Of a DNA stretch of 64,000 nucleotides, positions 8,043-16,052 are shown one piece after another. Origin of the DNA: Ponticaulis sp. (GTDB taxonomy: Bacteria; Pseudomonadota; Alphaproteobacteria; Caulobacterales; Hyphomonadaceae). The DNA is taken from assembly GCA_002692725.1 (NCBI GenBank), contig NZLU01000067.1, forward strand, positions 310,001 to 374,000, written 5' to 3'. Position 1 is the first letter of the stretch. Every line of letters begins with the position of its first letter. The notes under the pieces are model-generated. The model saw nothing but the letters and a program-made list of their open reading frames with translations. It was not told where the DNA came from and did not search any database. Position numbers and translations under genes: made by a program.

Positions 8043-8219
8043 TCAGACCGTACTCAGCGCAGCCAGAAAGATCGCAAATATGCCAACGCCCGCGAAGCCG
8101 GCGAGGAACAACCACCTCTGCCAGAGACGCTTCAGGACGATGTCCGCGTGCCGCACATCGGCTGGCGAAATATTGGTCCGGCCAGTGCTAGAATTGGAGA
8201 TGTGATCTGTGTGTGACAT
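8043..8219 (-). CDS. Small single-pass membrane protein (58 aa), unrecognised
   Basis: An ATG at 8219 opens a 58-codon frame with a polar start (MSHTDHISNSSTGRTNISPA), an amphipathic KRLWQRW segment and a C-terminal transmembrane helix (LFLAGFAGVGIFAIFLAALS). It ends in TGA 3 bases from the convergent GrlR-like gene, which fits two real genes packed tail to tail. The Shine-Dalgarno is weak. I recognise no family; it does not share the W-S-x-R motif of the small proteins at the right end of the window. Confidence 0.42.
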   Translation of the reverse strand: MSHTDHISNSSTGRTNISPADVRHADIVLKRLWQRWLFLAGFAGVGIFAIFLAALSTV

Positions 8220-8552
8220 CCAGATTTAATGTGTATCTCAGGGTTGGGTTCCCAAAATACATCAACCCGTCATTATGCTGCCCTCTCTCGTCGTACCGAA
8301 ACAATCCAGACTTTAACGCATTTAGCAATTGAGATTTTGTGGCATTGAGTACTGCGAGGCACCGCTATTCAATTAGGTTGCCGCATATCTAAGGGAGATA
8401 AAGAGATTGGTAGTGCGCAGATGCGTCCCGTCATTGACTTAGCCGTATCGGACCCACAATAATTAGAGCACCAACAGTGGTGTTACTGAAATTGGACCAG
8501 CCCAAAGTCTGACAACATAGCTGCACGGTCGTAAGATTGGTGGGGACACAAG
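8220..8552. other. Gene-free interval
   Basis: About 330 bases without a convincing frame on either strand; the longest ATG frame is under 40 codons and has no ribosome site. It probably holds the promoter of the secreted protein gene at 8553 and that of the small gene to the left. I see no terminator hairpin or repeat. Confidence 0.5.
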
Positions 8553-9653
8553 ATGATGCTAAGATTGTTTCAAAACATCGTGATTACGTTGTTTTTGGCT
8601 CTGGCCTTTGGCGCCACGGCAAATGATGTGCAGGCTCAATCCGCATCGGAAAATCAGTATCTCAAAGACAATTGTCTGGAAAAAGATATCGAGCGTTTCG
8701 CCTATGAGTCAGGCTTGAAATACTGCGAACAGCTTGTCGAATTGCTGAAGAAAAAGGCCTACTCTAACCAGTACAGCGGAGATGAGGATAAGAAAAATCG
8801 AGACGAATTAAAGACATGGGCCATTGAAGCTTGCCATCGTGGGTCGGCTGAGTCCTGCATGCTGGTCGGAAATACCTATAAAATTTCAAGTGAGGGTGTG
8901 GGGCCGAATGGGTATAAAGCTGAATGGAACCCAAAAGCCTATGACTACTTTAAGCGGGCCTGTGGAATAGATTTATATTATTGCGGCCGTTATGCTTATC
9001 TGGCGAACATTCCGGATAGCGAGAAAGCGGCCAACTACTTTAAAGCCTGCATTGGAACAGGTTATTTCTGCGTCTATGCCGCACGAGAAGACTTTAACAT
9101 TTGGTTCTACCAGGACGAACTAAACCTTTCGGCCGACGGTAGCGCGAACAATGTAGCGATAAACACATTGGGAATCGGTTGCACAAAAGAGCCATCTGAC
9201 AAGCACACAGATTTAAATGAGAAGGCAGAGGCATGTCAGATTCTCGGTCGCTTGCTTTCAAAAGATACCGTTTCAGACAAAATGAATTACCTCTCTTCTG
9301 AGGTAACACTCGATGCTTCTGCCGCCTATTTGTTTTTCATCAAAGCTTGCTCTTATCAGGTCAAAAAGAGCTTGATGGGAGCTGAAAACTGCTTGCAGGC
9401 CTACAGATTAGCACACAAATACGGTCTCCCTATTGAGGCCCACAACATCGACCCCTATCTGCCACTGATCGACCGCGAATGTTATCACGGGGCTTCTTAT
9501 TTATACTGTAAGCATCTCGCTGAGATCTGGAAACACGGCTATAACAAGGGGCAGGTTGATCTTCAAAAATCGAAAAAGGCCCTTGAACGCGGATGTAACC
9601 ACGGAAAAAGCAAGGCAGCCTGCAGAGCGCTGGACGATTTTTCATCGTTTTAA
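8553..9653 (+). CDS. Secreted cysteine-rich Sel1-like repeat protein
   Basis: A 366-residue protein with a signal peptide (residues 1-29, ending near DVQAQS) and several 36-residue-like helical hairpins with paired cysteines: ACHRGSAESCMLVGNTYK, ACGIDLYYCGRYAYLA, ERGCNHGKSKAACRALDDF. This is the pattern of Sel1/Hcp-type periplasmic repeat proteins, in which disulfides staple each helix pair and the solenoid binds other proteins. Base composition is more A+T-rich than the average. ATG codons occur at 8553 and 8556; the first is used. Partner unknown; a smaller relative lies at 29041. Confidence 0.72.
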   Translation: MMLRLFQNIVITLFLALAFGATANDVQAQSASENQYLKDNCLEKDIERFAYESGLKYCEQLVELLKKKAYSNQYSGDEDKKNRDELKTWAIEACHRGSAESCMLVGNTYKISSEGVGPNGYKAEWNPKAYDYFKRACGIDLYYCGRYAYLANIPDSEKAANYFKACIGTGYFCVYAAREDFNIWFYQDELNLSADGSANNVAINTLGIGCTKEPSDKHTDLNEKAEACQILGRLLSKDTVSDKMNYLSSEVTLDASAAYLFFIKACSYQVKKSLMGAENCLQAYRLAHKYGLPIEAHNIDPYLPLIDRECYHGASYLYCKHLAEIWKHGYNKGQVDLQKSKKALERGCNHGKSKAACRALDDFSSF

Positions 9654-9703
9654 TTCGCTTGCGCCTGGCTCCTCAAAAAAACCGAATTGTTTTCCGACTG
9701 GAC

Positions 9704-10645
9704 CTAATACCCGCGAGCTAGGTCCACTTCACTCTCAGGCATTGAGCCGATCTCAAACGCGCGCCCCAGCAAATCGACCAGCCGGTCAGCGGCATCCACA
9801 TCGCGCGTCAGGCCAGACACATGCGGCGTCACCGTCACCTGATCATGTGTCCAGAACCAATGGGTTTCATCCAGCGGCTCTTTTGGAAACACATCCAGCA
9901 CAGCGCGGCTCACCTGCCCGGCTTCCAGCGCGCCCTTCAGCGCATCTTCATCCAGAGACGCCCCGCGTCCTACATTGATGAACAACGCCCCTTCAAGCTT
10001 TGAGAACAAAGCACCGTTGATCAGCCCCTCAGTCTGTGGCGTCCAGGGCAAGGCCGACACCAGCACATGCGGAGGATGATCCCCTGGGAAATCCGCCATC
10101 GGAAAGACCTGATCAAACGGTGCACGTGACCGGCCGGAGCGCGAATATCCTACAACGCGAGCCCCCAGCGCTTTAAATGACCGGGCTATCCCCTGACCGA
10201 TACTGCCCGTCCCCAGAATGCCGATGGTCATGTCGAACAGATGCGTCGGGGCCGCCTTCTTCTTCCACCAGTTTTGCTCGGCCTCGAATGCCCGGCGCAG
10301 CGCCATTTTCTGCAATTGCTCCAGCGTATAGGCGACGCAATATTCGCCCATCTGCTCACCCATCCGTCCGATGGTGCGTGTGATCACGGGCATCCGGCTT
10401 GCGCCCTTAAGCCCATTCAGCATCCGGTCCACGCCGGCTGCTGGCACGTGAATCCAGTCATAACCGGACACATCTTCATCTTCGGGCGGGTAATAGCCGA
10501 CCAACACTTTGTGCCGACAATCGGCAGTGATCGGTTCATGCGTGATCTGCAGATCGGGAAAACGCTCACGAGCCTGCTCTGTGATTAGCGGATAATTGCC
10601 CTCGGTCATGCGCACAATTGTGCTCGTAAGATCAAATACAGACAT
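9704..10645 (-). CDS. D-2-hydroxyacid dehydrogenase (glyoxylate/hydroxypyruvate reductase type)
   Basis: This 313-residue protein has the D-isomer-specific 2-hydroxyacid dehydrogenase layout. GILGTGSIGQGIARSFKALG is the NAD(P)-binding glycine-rich loop, INVGRGASLDEDALKGAL carries the conserved arginine, LDVFPKEPLDETHWFW carries the glutamate region, and TPHVSGLT the catalytic His. It reduces 2-oxoacids such as glyoxylate or hydroxypyruvate; the exact substrate is not readable. ATG 10645 is preferred because GAGGG lies 7 bases upstream; the frame is open to 10774 across the operator cluster, where translation is unlikely. It is divergent from the membrane protein/XRE operon. Confidence 0.9.
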   Translation of the reverse strand: MSVFDLTSTIVRMTEGNYPLITEQARERFPDLQITHEPITADCRHKVLVGYYPPEDEDVSGYDWIHVPAAGVDRMLNGLKGASRMPVITRTIGRMGEQMGEYCVAYTLEQLQKMALRRAFEAEQNWWKKKAAPTHLFDMTIGILGTGSIGQGIARSFKALGARVVGYSRSGRSRAPFDQVFPMADFPGDHPPHVLVSALPWTPQTEGLINGALFSKLEGALFINVGRGASLDEDALKGALEAGQVSRAVLDVFPKEPLDETHWFWTHDQVTVTPHVSGLTRDVDAADRLVDLLGRAFEIGSMPESEVDLARGY

Positions 10646-10726
10646 CGCCATTCCCTCACTACCGCCTCTCTTTTGCGTGCCGTGCCCATATGCGCAAGAC
10701 GGAAGAAACCCGTGCGAATCCAATGA

Positions 10727-10811
10727 TGTAAAAAATTTCTGACATTTCGTTGTCGAAAATCTTTGACATGTCAAAAATGTTTGACCATATACGTGTCAGA
10801 AATTTTTGACA
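10727..10811. promoter_or_regulatory. Four-copy operator array, consensus TGTCAAAAATNTTTGACA
   Basis: Four 18-base near-palindromes: 10727-10744, 10751-10768, 10769-10786 and 10794-10811, with start-to-start spacings of 24, 18 and 25 bases. Each has TGTC (TGTA in the first) at the left and TTGAC or CTGAC at the right around an A/T core. They fill the gap between the divergent dehydrogenase and membrane-protein genes, and the last ends 14 bases before the ATG at 10826. The likely ligand is the XRE protein encoded at 11696, by position; another regulator is possible. Confidence 0.75.
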
Positions 10812-10825
10812 CATACGAGGATCAG

Positions 10826-11245
10826 ATGACTAACTTTTTTCGCGTCGACGTGGCGGCCAGCGTGTTCGCCATCATCGCCGGCATAATCCATCTTGGCGCC
10901 TATTGGGGGTTTTGGTGGTCACCGGCCGAAACCGGAGCTGAGCTCTTCTGGCGCGTCGGCATCACCGTCGCTTGCATCGTGATTGCCACGATAATCGTCG
11001 CGTCTGTATCGGCTGCCACGAACAAGGATGCACCAGCCGCTGATGAACGCGAATCCCGTGTGCAATTCAAAGCCATGCGTAACATGCTGTTCGCCTATTC
11101 CGGCGGCCTTGCCATTCTGTTCATGGAGTCGTTCGCAGGCGTCTCAGAACCCATGGCCCTTGCCCACGCTGTGATCGGCATATTCATTTTTGCTGAACTC
11201 GTCCGCCTCCCATCGCTCTGGGTCTATCTCCGAGAGCCAGGCTGA
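10826..11245 (+). CDS. Four-helix membrane protein of unknown function
   Basis: A 139-residue integral membrane protein with about four transmembrane helices: ASVFAIIAGIIHLGAYWGFWW, VGITVACIVIATIIVASVSA, MLFAYSGGLAILFMESFAG and ALAHAVIGIFIFAELVRLPS. A cytoplasmic loop (NKDAPAADERESRVQFKAMR) has a DERE element like the DERD of the next gene, so the two look like distant paralogs. The ATG at 10826 follows GAGG by 6 bases. It is first in an operon with a second such protein and an XRE regulator, immediately behind the four-copy operator. Function not recognised. Confidence 0.75.
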   Translation: MTNFFRVDVAASVFAIIAGIIHLGAYWGFWWSPAETGAELFWRVGITVACIVIATIIVASVSAATNKDAPAADERESRVQFKAMRNMLFAYSGGLAILFMESFAGVSEPMALAHAVIGIFIFAELVRLPSLWVYLREPG

Positions 11246-11271
11246 ACCCCAAATCTCAAAGGACACTCACA

Positions 11272-11694
11272 ATGACATTCCACGAAAAATCCGCATGGGT
11301 GATGGGTATCGTTCTGATCCTGACCGGCGGCTGGTATCTCGACAAGGTCTGGTCAATGTCACAGGCCCTGGGCGAGACCGCACCACCTGCCATAGGCCTC
11401 ATTGCGGTCGCGACTGTCATGCTCGTTATCGGCGCGGTCGTCAGCCATATCGTCATTGCGGCGGTCGACCCGGAAAACGCTGACGACACCGAAGACGAAC
11501 GCGACCAGCAAGTTCTGCGTCGGTCCGGCAATATTGCGGGCTATGTGCTCGGCTTCGGATGTTTCGCCGGTCTTTGGCATTATTTCTGGCAGGCGGACGG
11601 CAACCTCCTCTTCCACATTGTGGTTGCCAGCCTGATCGCGGCACAAATCGCAGAACATGCCCTCACCATTCTGTTTTACCGGCGGGGCGCATAA
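11272..11694 (+). CDS. DERD-motif membrane protein (DUF2178-like)
   Basis: A 140-residue protein with four predicted transmembrane helices (AWVMGIVLILTGGWYLDKVW, IGLIAVATVMLVIGAVVSHI, AGYVLGFGCFAGLWHYFW, FHIVVASLIAAQIAEHALTI) and a central DERDQQVLRRSGNIAGY segment. That acidic D-E-R-D loop before a helix is typical of DUF2178-like small membrane proteins, which often sit beside an XRE regulator. A ribosome site AAAGGACA precedes the ATG. It lies between its probable paralog and the regulator; the next start follows its stop after a single base. The function of this protein class is unknown. Confidence 0.72.
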   Translation: MTFHEKSAWVMGIVLILTGGWYLDKVWSMSQALGETAPPAIGLIAVATVMLVIGAVVSHIVIAAVDPENADDTEDERDQQVLRRSGNIAGYVLGFGCFAGLWHYFWQADGNLLFHIVVASLIAAQIAEHALTILFYRRGA

Positions 11695-11695
11695 G

Positions 11696-11923
11696 ATGGC
11701 CAAACGTCCCCCCATCACAAATCGGGTGAAAGAACTCCGAGAATCGCATGACAATATGAGCCAGTCTGCGCTCGCCAAGGAAATCGGTGTGACCCGTCAA
11801 ACGGTGATCGCCATTGAACAGGGGCGCTATTCCCCATCCCTGGAAAGCGCCTTTCGTATTGCCCGCGTATTCGGCGTCGGCCTGGAAGATGTGTTCGGCT
11901 GGGTAGAAGAGGAGCCCGGCTAA
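11696..11923 (+). CDS. XRE-family HTH regulator (YozG-like)
   Basis: A 75-residue one-domain regulator: NRVKELRESHDNMSQSALAK, then EIGVTRQTVIAIEQGRYSPS and LESAFRIARVFGVGLEDVF, the classic five-helix Cro/C1 fold, with the recognition helix at TRQTVIAIEQG. Short XRE proteins ending at the V-F-x-W-x-x-E stretch commonly regulate the membrane-protein operon they end. The ATG at 11696 immediately follows the previous stop (translational coupling). It is the best candidate to bind the four-copy operator 885 bases upstream, giving autoregulation together with control of the divergent dehydrogenase. Confidence 0.9.
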   Translation: MAKRPPITNRVKELRESHDNMSQSALAKEIGVTRQTVIAIEQGRYSPSLESAFRIARVFGVGLEDVFGWVEEEPG

Positions 11924-11939
11924 TCCGACCACCTCTGCC

Positions 11940-12665
11940 TCACCCAATAAAGAAATTGAACGGGATCAGAATCACAGCGGACTGAAGCGTGTACTCGACG
12001 GGCAAAGGGTCTAACTGGGTGACCTCTTCGGCGACCCGCAAAATCTCCCTGTCCAGTATGCGATGTCCGGTTGACTGACGCAGGTTATACCCGCGCACCC
12101 GCCCGGATCTTTCCACCGTCACCGCCAACATTCCAAGACCTTCAAGCTGATCGAGAACGGCGCGCCTCGGATATCGCACCCGGCTCACATAGGCCTTTGT
12201 GGAAATCGTTGTGAAATCCGGATTCAGTCGCGGTGGCGGCGGCGGAAGAGGAGGCGGTGGAGCTGGTGGCGCATCCCCAACTCCTTCACCAAAACCTGAG
12301 GAGGGCGGTCCACTCACCACGGGCTGAAAGACGGGGCGCGGCTGCGGTGGAGCCTCGGGTGGTGGCGCATCCTCAGCGCGTTCAGCAAGTTTTGGCGGCG
12401 CTTCCATGGGGGGTGGAGGTGGTAAGTCTGAAGGAGGCGGAGGCGGGGGCTCAAGTCGCTGTGCAGGCGCCCCGAGGGAAATCAAAATCTCTTCTGGCTC
12501 CAACTCGTCTTCAACCTCATCCGGCAATTGCTCTCTGGCAACAAAATACGTCGTTGTCCCCAGCGCGATCACAGACACACATAGACTGGCCAGCCAGTGC
12601 CAAGTCTTCGGGACAGGAGGGCGGTTCGGACTGATCGGACTTTGCCATTCGGGCTTTTGGCTCAT
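11940..12665 (-). CDS. TonB-family energy transducer
   Basis: A 241-residue protein with a short cytoplasmic start, one membrane anchor (WLASLCVSVIALGTTTYFVA, about 24-43), a long proline-rich periplasmic spacer (about 70-150) and a C-terminal TonB domain (YVSRVRYPRRAVLDQLEG, then VTVERSGRVRGYNL). TonB carries proton-motive energy, gathered by ExbB/ExbD, to outer-membrane receptors for iron chelates, vitamin B12 or other ligands. It is last of a four-gene operon whose start codons overlap the previous stops. No TonB-dependent receptor is in the window. Confidence 0.88.
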   Translation of the reverse strand: MSQKPEWQSPISPNRPPVPKTWHWLASLCVSVIALGTTTYFVAREQLPDEVEDELEPEEILISLGAPAQRLEPPPPPPSDLPPPPPMEAPPKLAERAEDAPPPEAPPQPRPVFQPVVSGPPSSGFGEGVGDAPPAPPPPLPPPPPRLNPDFTTISTKAYVSRVRYPRRAVLDQLEGLGMLAVTVERSGRVRGYNLRQSTGHRILDREILRVAEEVTQLDPLPVEYTLQSAVILIPFNFFIG

Positions 12666-13081
12666 TCGACGGCCTCCACACCACCCTTGCCAACCGTCAG
12701 CAGCACCAGATACTCCGCGCCCGCATCGCGAATCTCTTCCATCAACTCAATCACCTCAACAGCATCGGCTTCGGCATCAGGTTTCAGTTGAATAAGTGCG
12801 CCGGGCTTTAACGTCATGCGTTCCCGAATTTCGCTGCGCAGATCGTCCCGAGCAATGATTTCATCATCAATCGCGATCCGGCCATCCTGATCAATCAGAA
12901 CAACAAAATCCTTCACATCGCCCCGGATTTCAGCCGTCGTCTGAGCCGGAGCCACGTTAAACGGATCGCCCGGCTCAATCGCACCGGCGAGCATGAAGAA
13001 GATCAGAAGAATAAAGACCACATCAATCAATGGGGTAATATTCACCAACTCTTTTTCGGGCTTTGGCCGGTTCAGCTTCAT
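12662..13081 (-). CDS. ExbD-family biopolymer transport protein (copy 2)
   Basis: A 139-residue protein with a cytoplasmic start, KEKELVNITPLIDVVFILLIFF as the single membrane helix holding the essential Asp of the proton channel, and a periplasmic ExbD/TolR domain ending in EYLVLLTVGKGG. It pairs with ExbB at the inner membrane. It overlaps TonB downstream (ATGA at 12662-12665) and the first ExbD upstream (ATGA at 13078-13081). Two unequal ExbD genes in one operon suggest a heteromeric ExbD stalk or separate specialised partners. Confidence 0.92.
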   Translation of the reverse strand: MKLNRPKPEKELVNITPLIDVVFILLIFFMLAGAIEPGDPFNVAPAQTTAEIRGDVKDFVVLIDQDGRIAIDDEIIARDDLRSEIRERMTLKPGALIQLKPDAEADAVEVIELMEEIRDAGAEYLVLLTVGKGGVEAVE

Positions 13082-13491
13082 GACCCCTCCTCTTCGGCAG
13101 GGCGAGAAAAGGAGACCGCATAAGCGCCCGCTTCACGGGTCAGCTGAAAGATGTCGAGGGCTTCTTGCATACTTACCCCCCGTTCTGGCCTGACAATAAA
13201 CGGGCGGCCCGGATCGGTGGCAATGATTGCGCCGACCTGCTCACCAATCTCTTCGTAACTCGCCGGGGCATTGTCATATTCGAATGTGCCATCAGCTTTC
13301 ACCAGCACGACAATGGCCGCGGCAGGGTCTTTCACTTTTTCGATGTCATCCTCGGGCGCATCCACGCCAATCAGCCGAAAGCGCGCAAAATTCGTCGTCA
13401 GCATAAAAAAGACGAGCAGGATGAACACCACATCAATAAGCGGGGTCACATTCATCAGCATGACCCGGCGGCGTTTACGTCGAAGATCCAT
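13078..13491 (-). CDS. ExbD-family biopolymer transport protein (copy 1)
   Basis: A 137-residue protein with a basic start (DLRRKRRRVMLMN), the helix VTPLIDVVFILLVFFMLTT with the conserved proton-carrying Asp, and a periplasmic domain ending in REAGAYAVSFSRPAEEEGS. GGAGG stands before the ATG at 13491. It follows ExbB by 27 bases and overlaps the second ExbD by 4. It differs from copy 2 throughout the periplasmic part (GVDAPEDDIEKVKDPA versus GDPFNVAPAQTTAE), so the two are old paralogs rather than a recent duplication. Confidence 0.92.
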   Translation of the reverse strand: MDLRRKRRRVMLMNVTPLIDVVFILLVFFMLTTNFARFRLIGVDAPEDDIEKVKDPAAAIVVLVKADGTFEYDNAPASYEEIGEQVGAIIATDPGRPFIVRPERGVSMQEALDIFQLTREAGAYAVSFSRPAEEEGS

Positions 13492-13518
13492 GGCTCGCCT
13501 CCATCAAACCATCCGACC

Positions 13519-14679
13519 TCAAGTTTCAGGCCCAGCCTTGTAGAGCGGAGCGGTAAAGACCTGTGTTGCGGCATCCTCCATATGCTGCCCTTCGACATCG
13601 ACCGATCGCTGCAACCAGGTGAAGGACACAGCCGCCGGAATAGCGACCGTCAAACCTGCAGCTGTCGTCAGGAGCGCTTCCCAGATCCCGCCAGCCAGAA
13701 CGGCCGGTTCAACCCGGTCACCGACTGTTTCCATCTGTTGAAAAGCCTCAATCATGCCGAGCACAGTGCCCAATAGTCCAAGCAGAGGAGCGATGGTCGC
13801 AATCAGGCTGAGCACGACAAGCCCGCGCTCGAGGCCATCCAGCTGCGACTGCGCCACCCGTGTGACTTCCTCGCGAACCACGACATCATCCATATCCGGA
13901 TTGGTTTTTCCCCGAATGGCTGCGGCCATAACGCGCGCCACAGGGTTTTTGCGCGTGCTGATTTCGTCCAGCGCCGATTTGTGACCCTTGGATTTCAGGG
14001 TCTCAATGGCCGCTCCGACAAACCGAAACGCACCAACGCCAATCCAAACAAACTGGATCAGTTTCACCAGAGCAACCCCAACAACCAGAATCGCAAGAAT
14101 TGCGAGAATGACGATAATCGGCCCACCCGCATCCAGAAGTCTGAGCAAGGGCGTGAAGACGGTACCCGATGCATCCGCCTCTTCTGGCAGGTCTTCGGCC
14201 AATCCTTCGCCTGGCGGCGTGCACGCCAGCATAACCGGCTCTCCGTCTTCATCCAGAACCGGTTCGTCATTTTCATCCAGTTCCGGGAACTCAGCCTCAA
14301 GATCATAGAGCGTTTGGCCATCTTCATCCGTCAGCGGATTGCCATCTTCGTCGGTGAGCGCAGGACAGGCGAGCGGATCGGGTGCCACACATGCCACCAT
14401 AAGCGGCTGGCCCTCTTCATCGACGATTGGCTCCCCTTCATCATCCAGTTGAGGCAATTCAGCCTCCAGATTCAGCACAGGCGCGCCGTCTTCGTTCAGA
14501 ACGGGCTCACCCTCCTCGTCCAGCAAAACCGGGCAAGCCATCGGATCGGCACCCACCTGTTCGGTCGCATTGCCGATAGCATCCGGCAAATCCGCCTCAT
14601 CCTGCGCAAAGACCGATCCAGCAAAAAATAGCGCGATCAACGCGCCACCCAGAGCCAAACTCAAAGGATTTCGATTCAT
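13519..14679 (-). CDS. ExbB/TolQ proton-channel protein with acidic tandem-repeat periplasmic extension
   Basis: A 386-residue protein. A signal peptide (LALGGALIALFFAGSVFAQ) is followed by about 120 residues of tandem acidic repeats of the type D-E-D-G-x-P, in two longer units each ending with a cysteine after VMLAC or LMVAC. The rest is a normal MotA/TolQ/ExbB domain: the first helix near IIVILAILAILVVGVALV, then IATIAPLLGLLGTVLGMIEAF and WEALLTTAAGLTVAIPAA. ExbB is the pentameric proton channel driving TonB. The extension resembles calcium-binding D-x-D-G repeats and lies in the periplasm. An alternative ATG at 14694 has AAGGGGA but no spacing. Confidence 0.88.
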   Translation of the reverse strand: MNRNPLSLALGGALIALFFAGSVFAQDEADLPDAIGNATEQVGADPMACPVLLDEEGEPVLNEDGAPVLNLEAELPQLDDEGEPIVDEEGQPLMVACVAPDPLACPALTDEDGNPLTDEDGQTLYDLEAEFPELDENDEPVLDEDGEPVMLACTPPGEGLAEDLPEEADASGTVFTPLLRLLDAGGPIIVILAILAILVVGVALVKLIQFVWIGVGAFRFVGAAIETLKSKGHKSALDEISTRKNPVARVMAAAIRGKTNPDMDDVVVREEVTRVAQSQLDGLERGLVVLSLIATIAPLLGLLGTVLGMIEAFQQMETVGDRVEPAVLAGGIWEALLTTAAGLTVAIPAAVSFTWLQRSVDVEGQHMEDAATQVFTAPLYKAGPET

Positions 14680-14935
14680 GGCAGCCCCGCTCATTCCCCT
14701 TGCGCTGAGGTCAGGCGCATCACAGACCTGACCCCAGAGCGAAATAGTCCCGAGCTGAAAATACACAAAAAAAGTGTGACATTTATTTTATCCATTTGCA
14801 GCACTTCGATGAATTCCCATCATTCAGCTGTCGTTTTTTACGGAGTCTGGACGGCTGTTTGACTGCATGAGGTGATTTGCAGCGTTCGAATTCTGTATTA
14901 CCAAGGAAACCAGCCGTTTCAGGGGATATAAAGAC

Positions 14936-15928
14936 GTGCCGCACACCAGTTTATCCAAAGTCTTCGCAATCGTTTCACTTGGTATCTTGGTCGGGATCGG
15001 TTCCGCCCATAGTCAGGCGGCCGACTGCACCCATTCTGCGCTCGTGAAAGGGGAAGAGGGACGGTACAATATTGTGCTTGAGAACAATTGCAGCGCGCCC
15101 GTCAAATGGTCCTACAATGCCTGCGTAATCGGCCAGAGCGTCGAGGATGGTATTGTCACAGTCGGCTCCGGCCAGACCTTTCAGACCGGATTCACACACA
15201 CCGGCATTGGCACGCCTAACCTGCTCGAAGATTCCTGTTCCGGCATGTGCCTGACATCGCTCCTTACCTGTTCTGTGTCGTCCGCCCTCACCCCCTCATC
15301 AGACACGCTGATCGAACCTTCCGTCCTGTTTCCGAAGAACGAGACGCCTGCCGAGCCACAAGCTCAACTCAAGCCGCTCAGCGAATTGATGGTTGAAAAG
15401 CCGGCGTCAGAAAGCAGCACCAGCATTTATGACAGCCTGATGGACGGCATTGAACCATCCCAACAGTCTGAAACGGAACTCAAGCCGCTCGACGAATTGC
15501 TGGCAGAAAAACCTTCCCCTGCTCAGCCGAAGCCGGTCATTACCCCAGCCCGGGGTGTCACACCGAAAATCAACGCCCAGACGCTTCCGTCCAATATCGG
15601 CGTCAAACCGGTTACGCCCCTGCCCTCCGTTGACGCAAAAGTGCCCAACACCGACGCGATTGCGGCCTGCGTGTCCAGCGAGCTAAAGCCGCGCAATTTC
15701 CGCGGGCAGGCAAAGCTCGAACTCTCCAATCATTGCCCTCAGCCGCAAAATGTTGCCGCACGGATCTGCATCGCCGGTCAGACCGATACGATCAAAATCA
15801 TTCAGCTTAAATCAGAGGGCAAGGACAGCGCCAGCTTTCCGCTTCCAAAAAACATGACGCCACGCCTGCGTATGGCGTCCTGTCAGGGCGCGAACTGCAC
15901 GCCCCGGACGCCGCAATCCTGCAATTGA
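14936..15928 (+). CDS. Secreted protein with two similar cysteine-containing domains, unrecognised
   Basis: A 330-residue protein from a GTG start with GGGGAT upstream. Residues 1-29 are a signal peptide ending near SHSQAADC. Residues 30-110 and 248-330 look like two copies of one small beta domain: the first contains LENNCSAPVKWSYNACVIGQ, the second LSNHCPQPQNVAARICIAGQ, each with a similar cysteine spacing. Between them is a proline-rich linker with a repeated phrase (LKPLSELMVEKP and LKPLDELLAEKP). It is divergent from the ExbB operon. I recognise no family; it is probably periplasmic or envelope-attached. Confidence 0.62.
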   Translation: MPHTSLSKVFAIVSLGILVGIGSAHSQAADCTHSALVKGEEGRYNIVLENNCSAPVKWSYNACVIGQSVEDGIVTVGSGQTFQTGFTHTGIGTPNLLEDSCSGMCLTSLLTCSVSSALTPSSDTLIEPSVLFPKNETPAEPQAQLKPLSELMVEKPASESSTSIYDSLMDGIEPSQQSETELKPLDELLAEKPSPAQPKPVITPARGVTPKINAQTLPSNIGVKPVTPLPSVDAKVPNTDAIAACVSSELKPRNFRGQAKLELSNHCPQPQNVAARICIAGQTDTIKIIQLKSEGKDSASFPLPKNMTPRLRMASCQGANCTPRTPQSCN

Positions 15929-16052
15929 GAATCCGGTCTCCAGCCTGGCGCTCCCCCTAAACGGGCTGCGGCGAATTGTACGGGCCCGATCATCGCCGGG
16001 TGAACTGCGTCGCCAGTTCGGCTAAACTGCTCACAAACGCGTGGGTATGATT

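Noticed and set aside
12233..12795. Gly/Ala-rich open frames opposite the tonB and exbD genes
   Set aside because: They are the reverse reading of TonB's proline codons, which give glycine runs, and not an independent gene.
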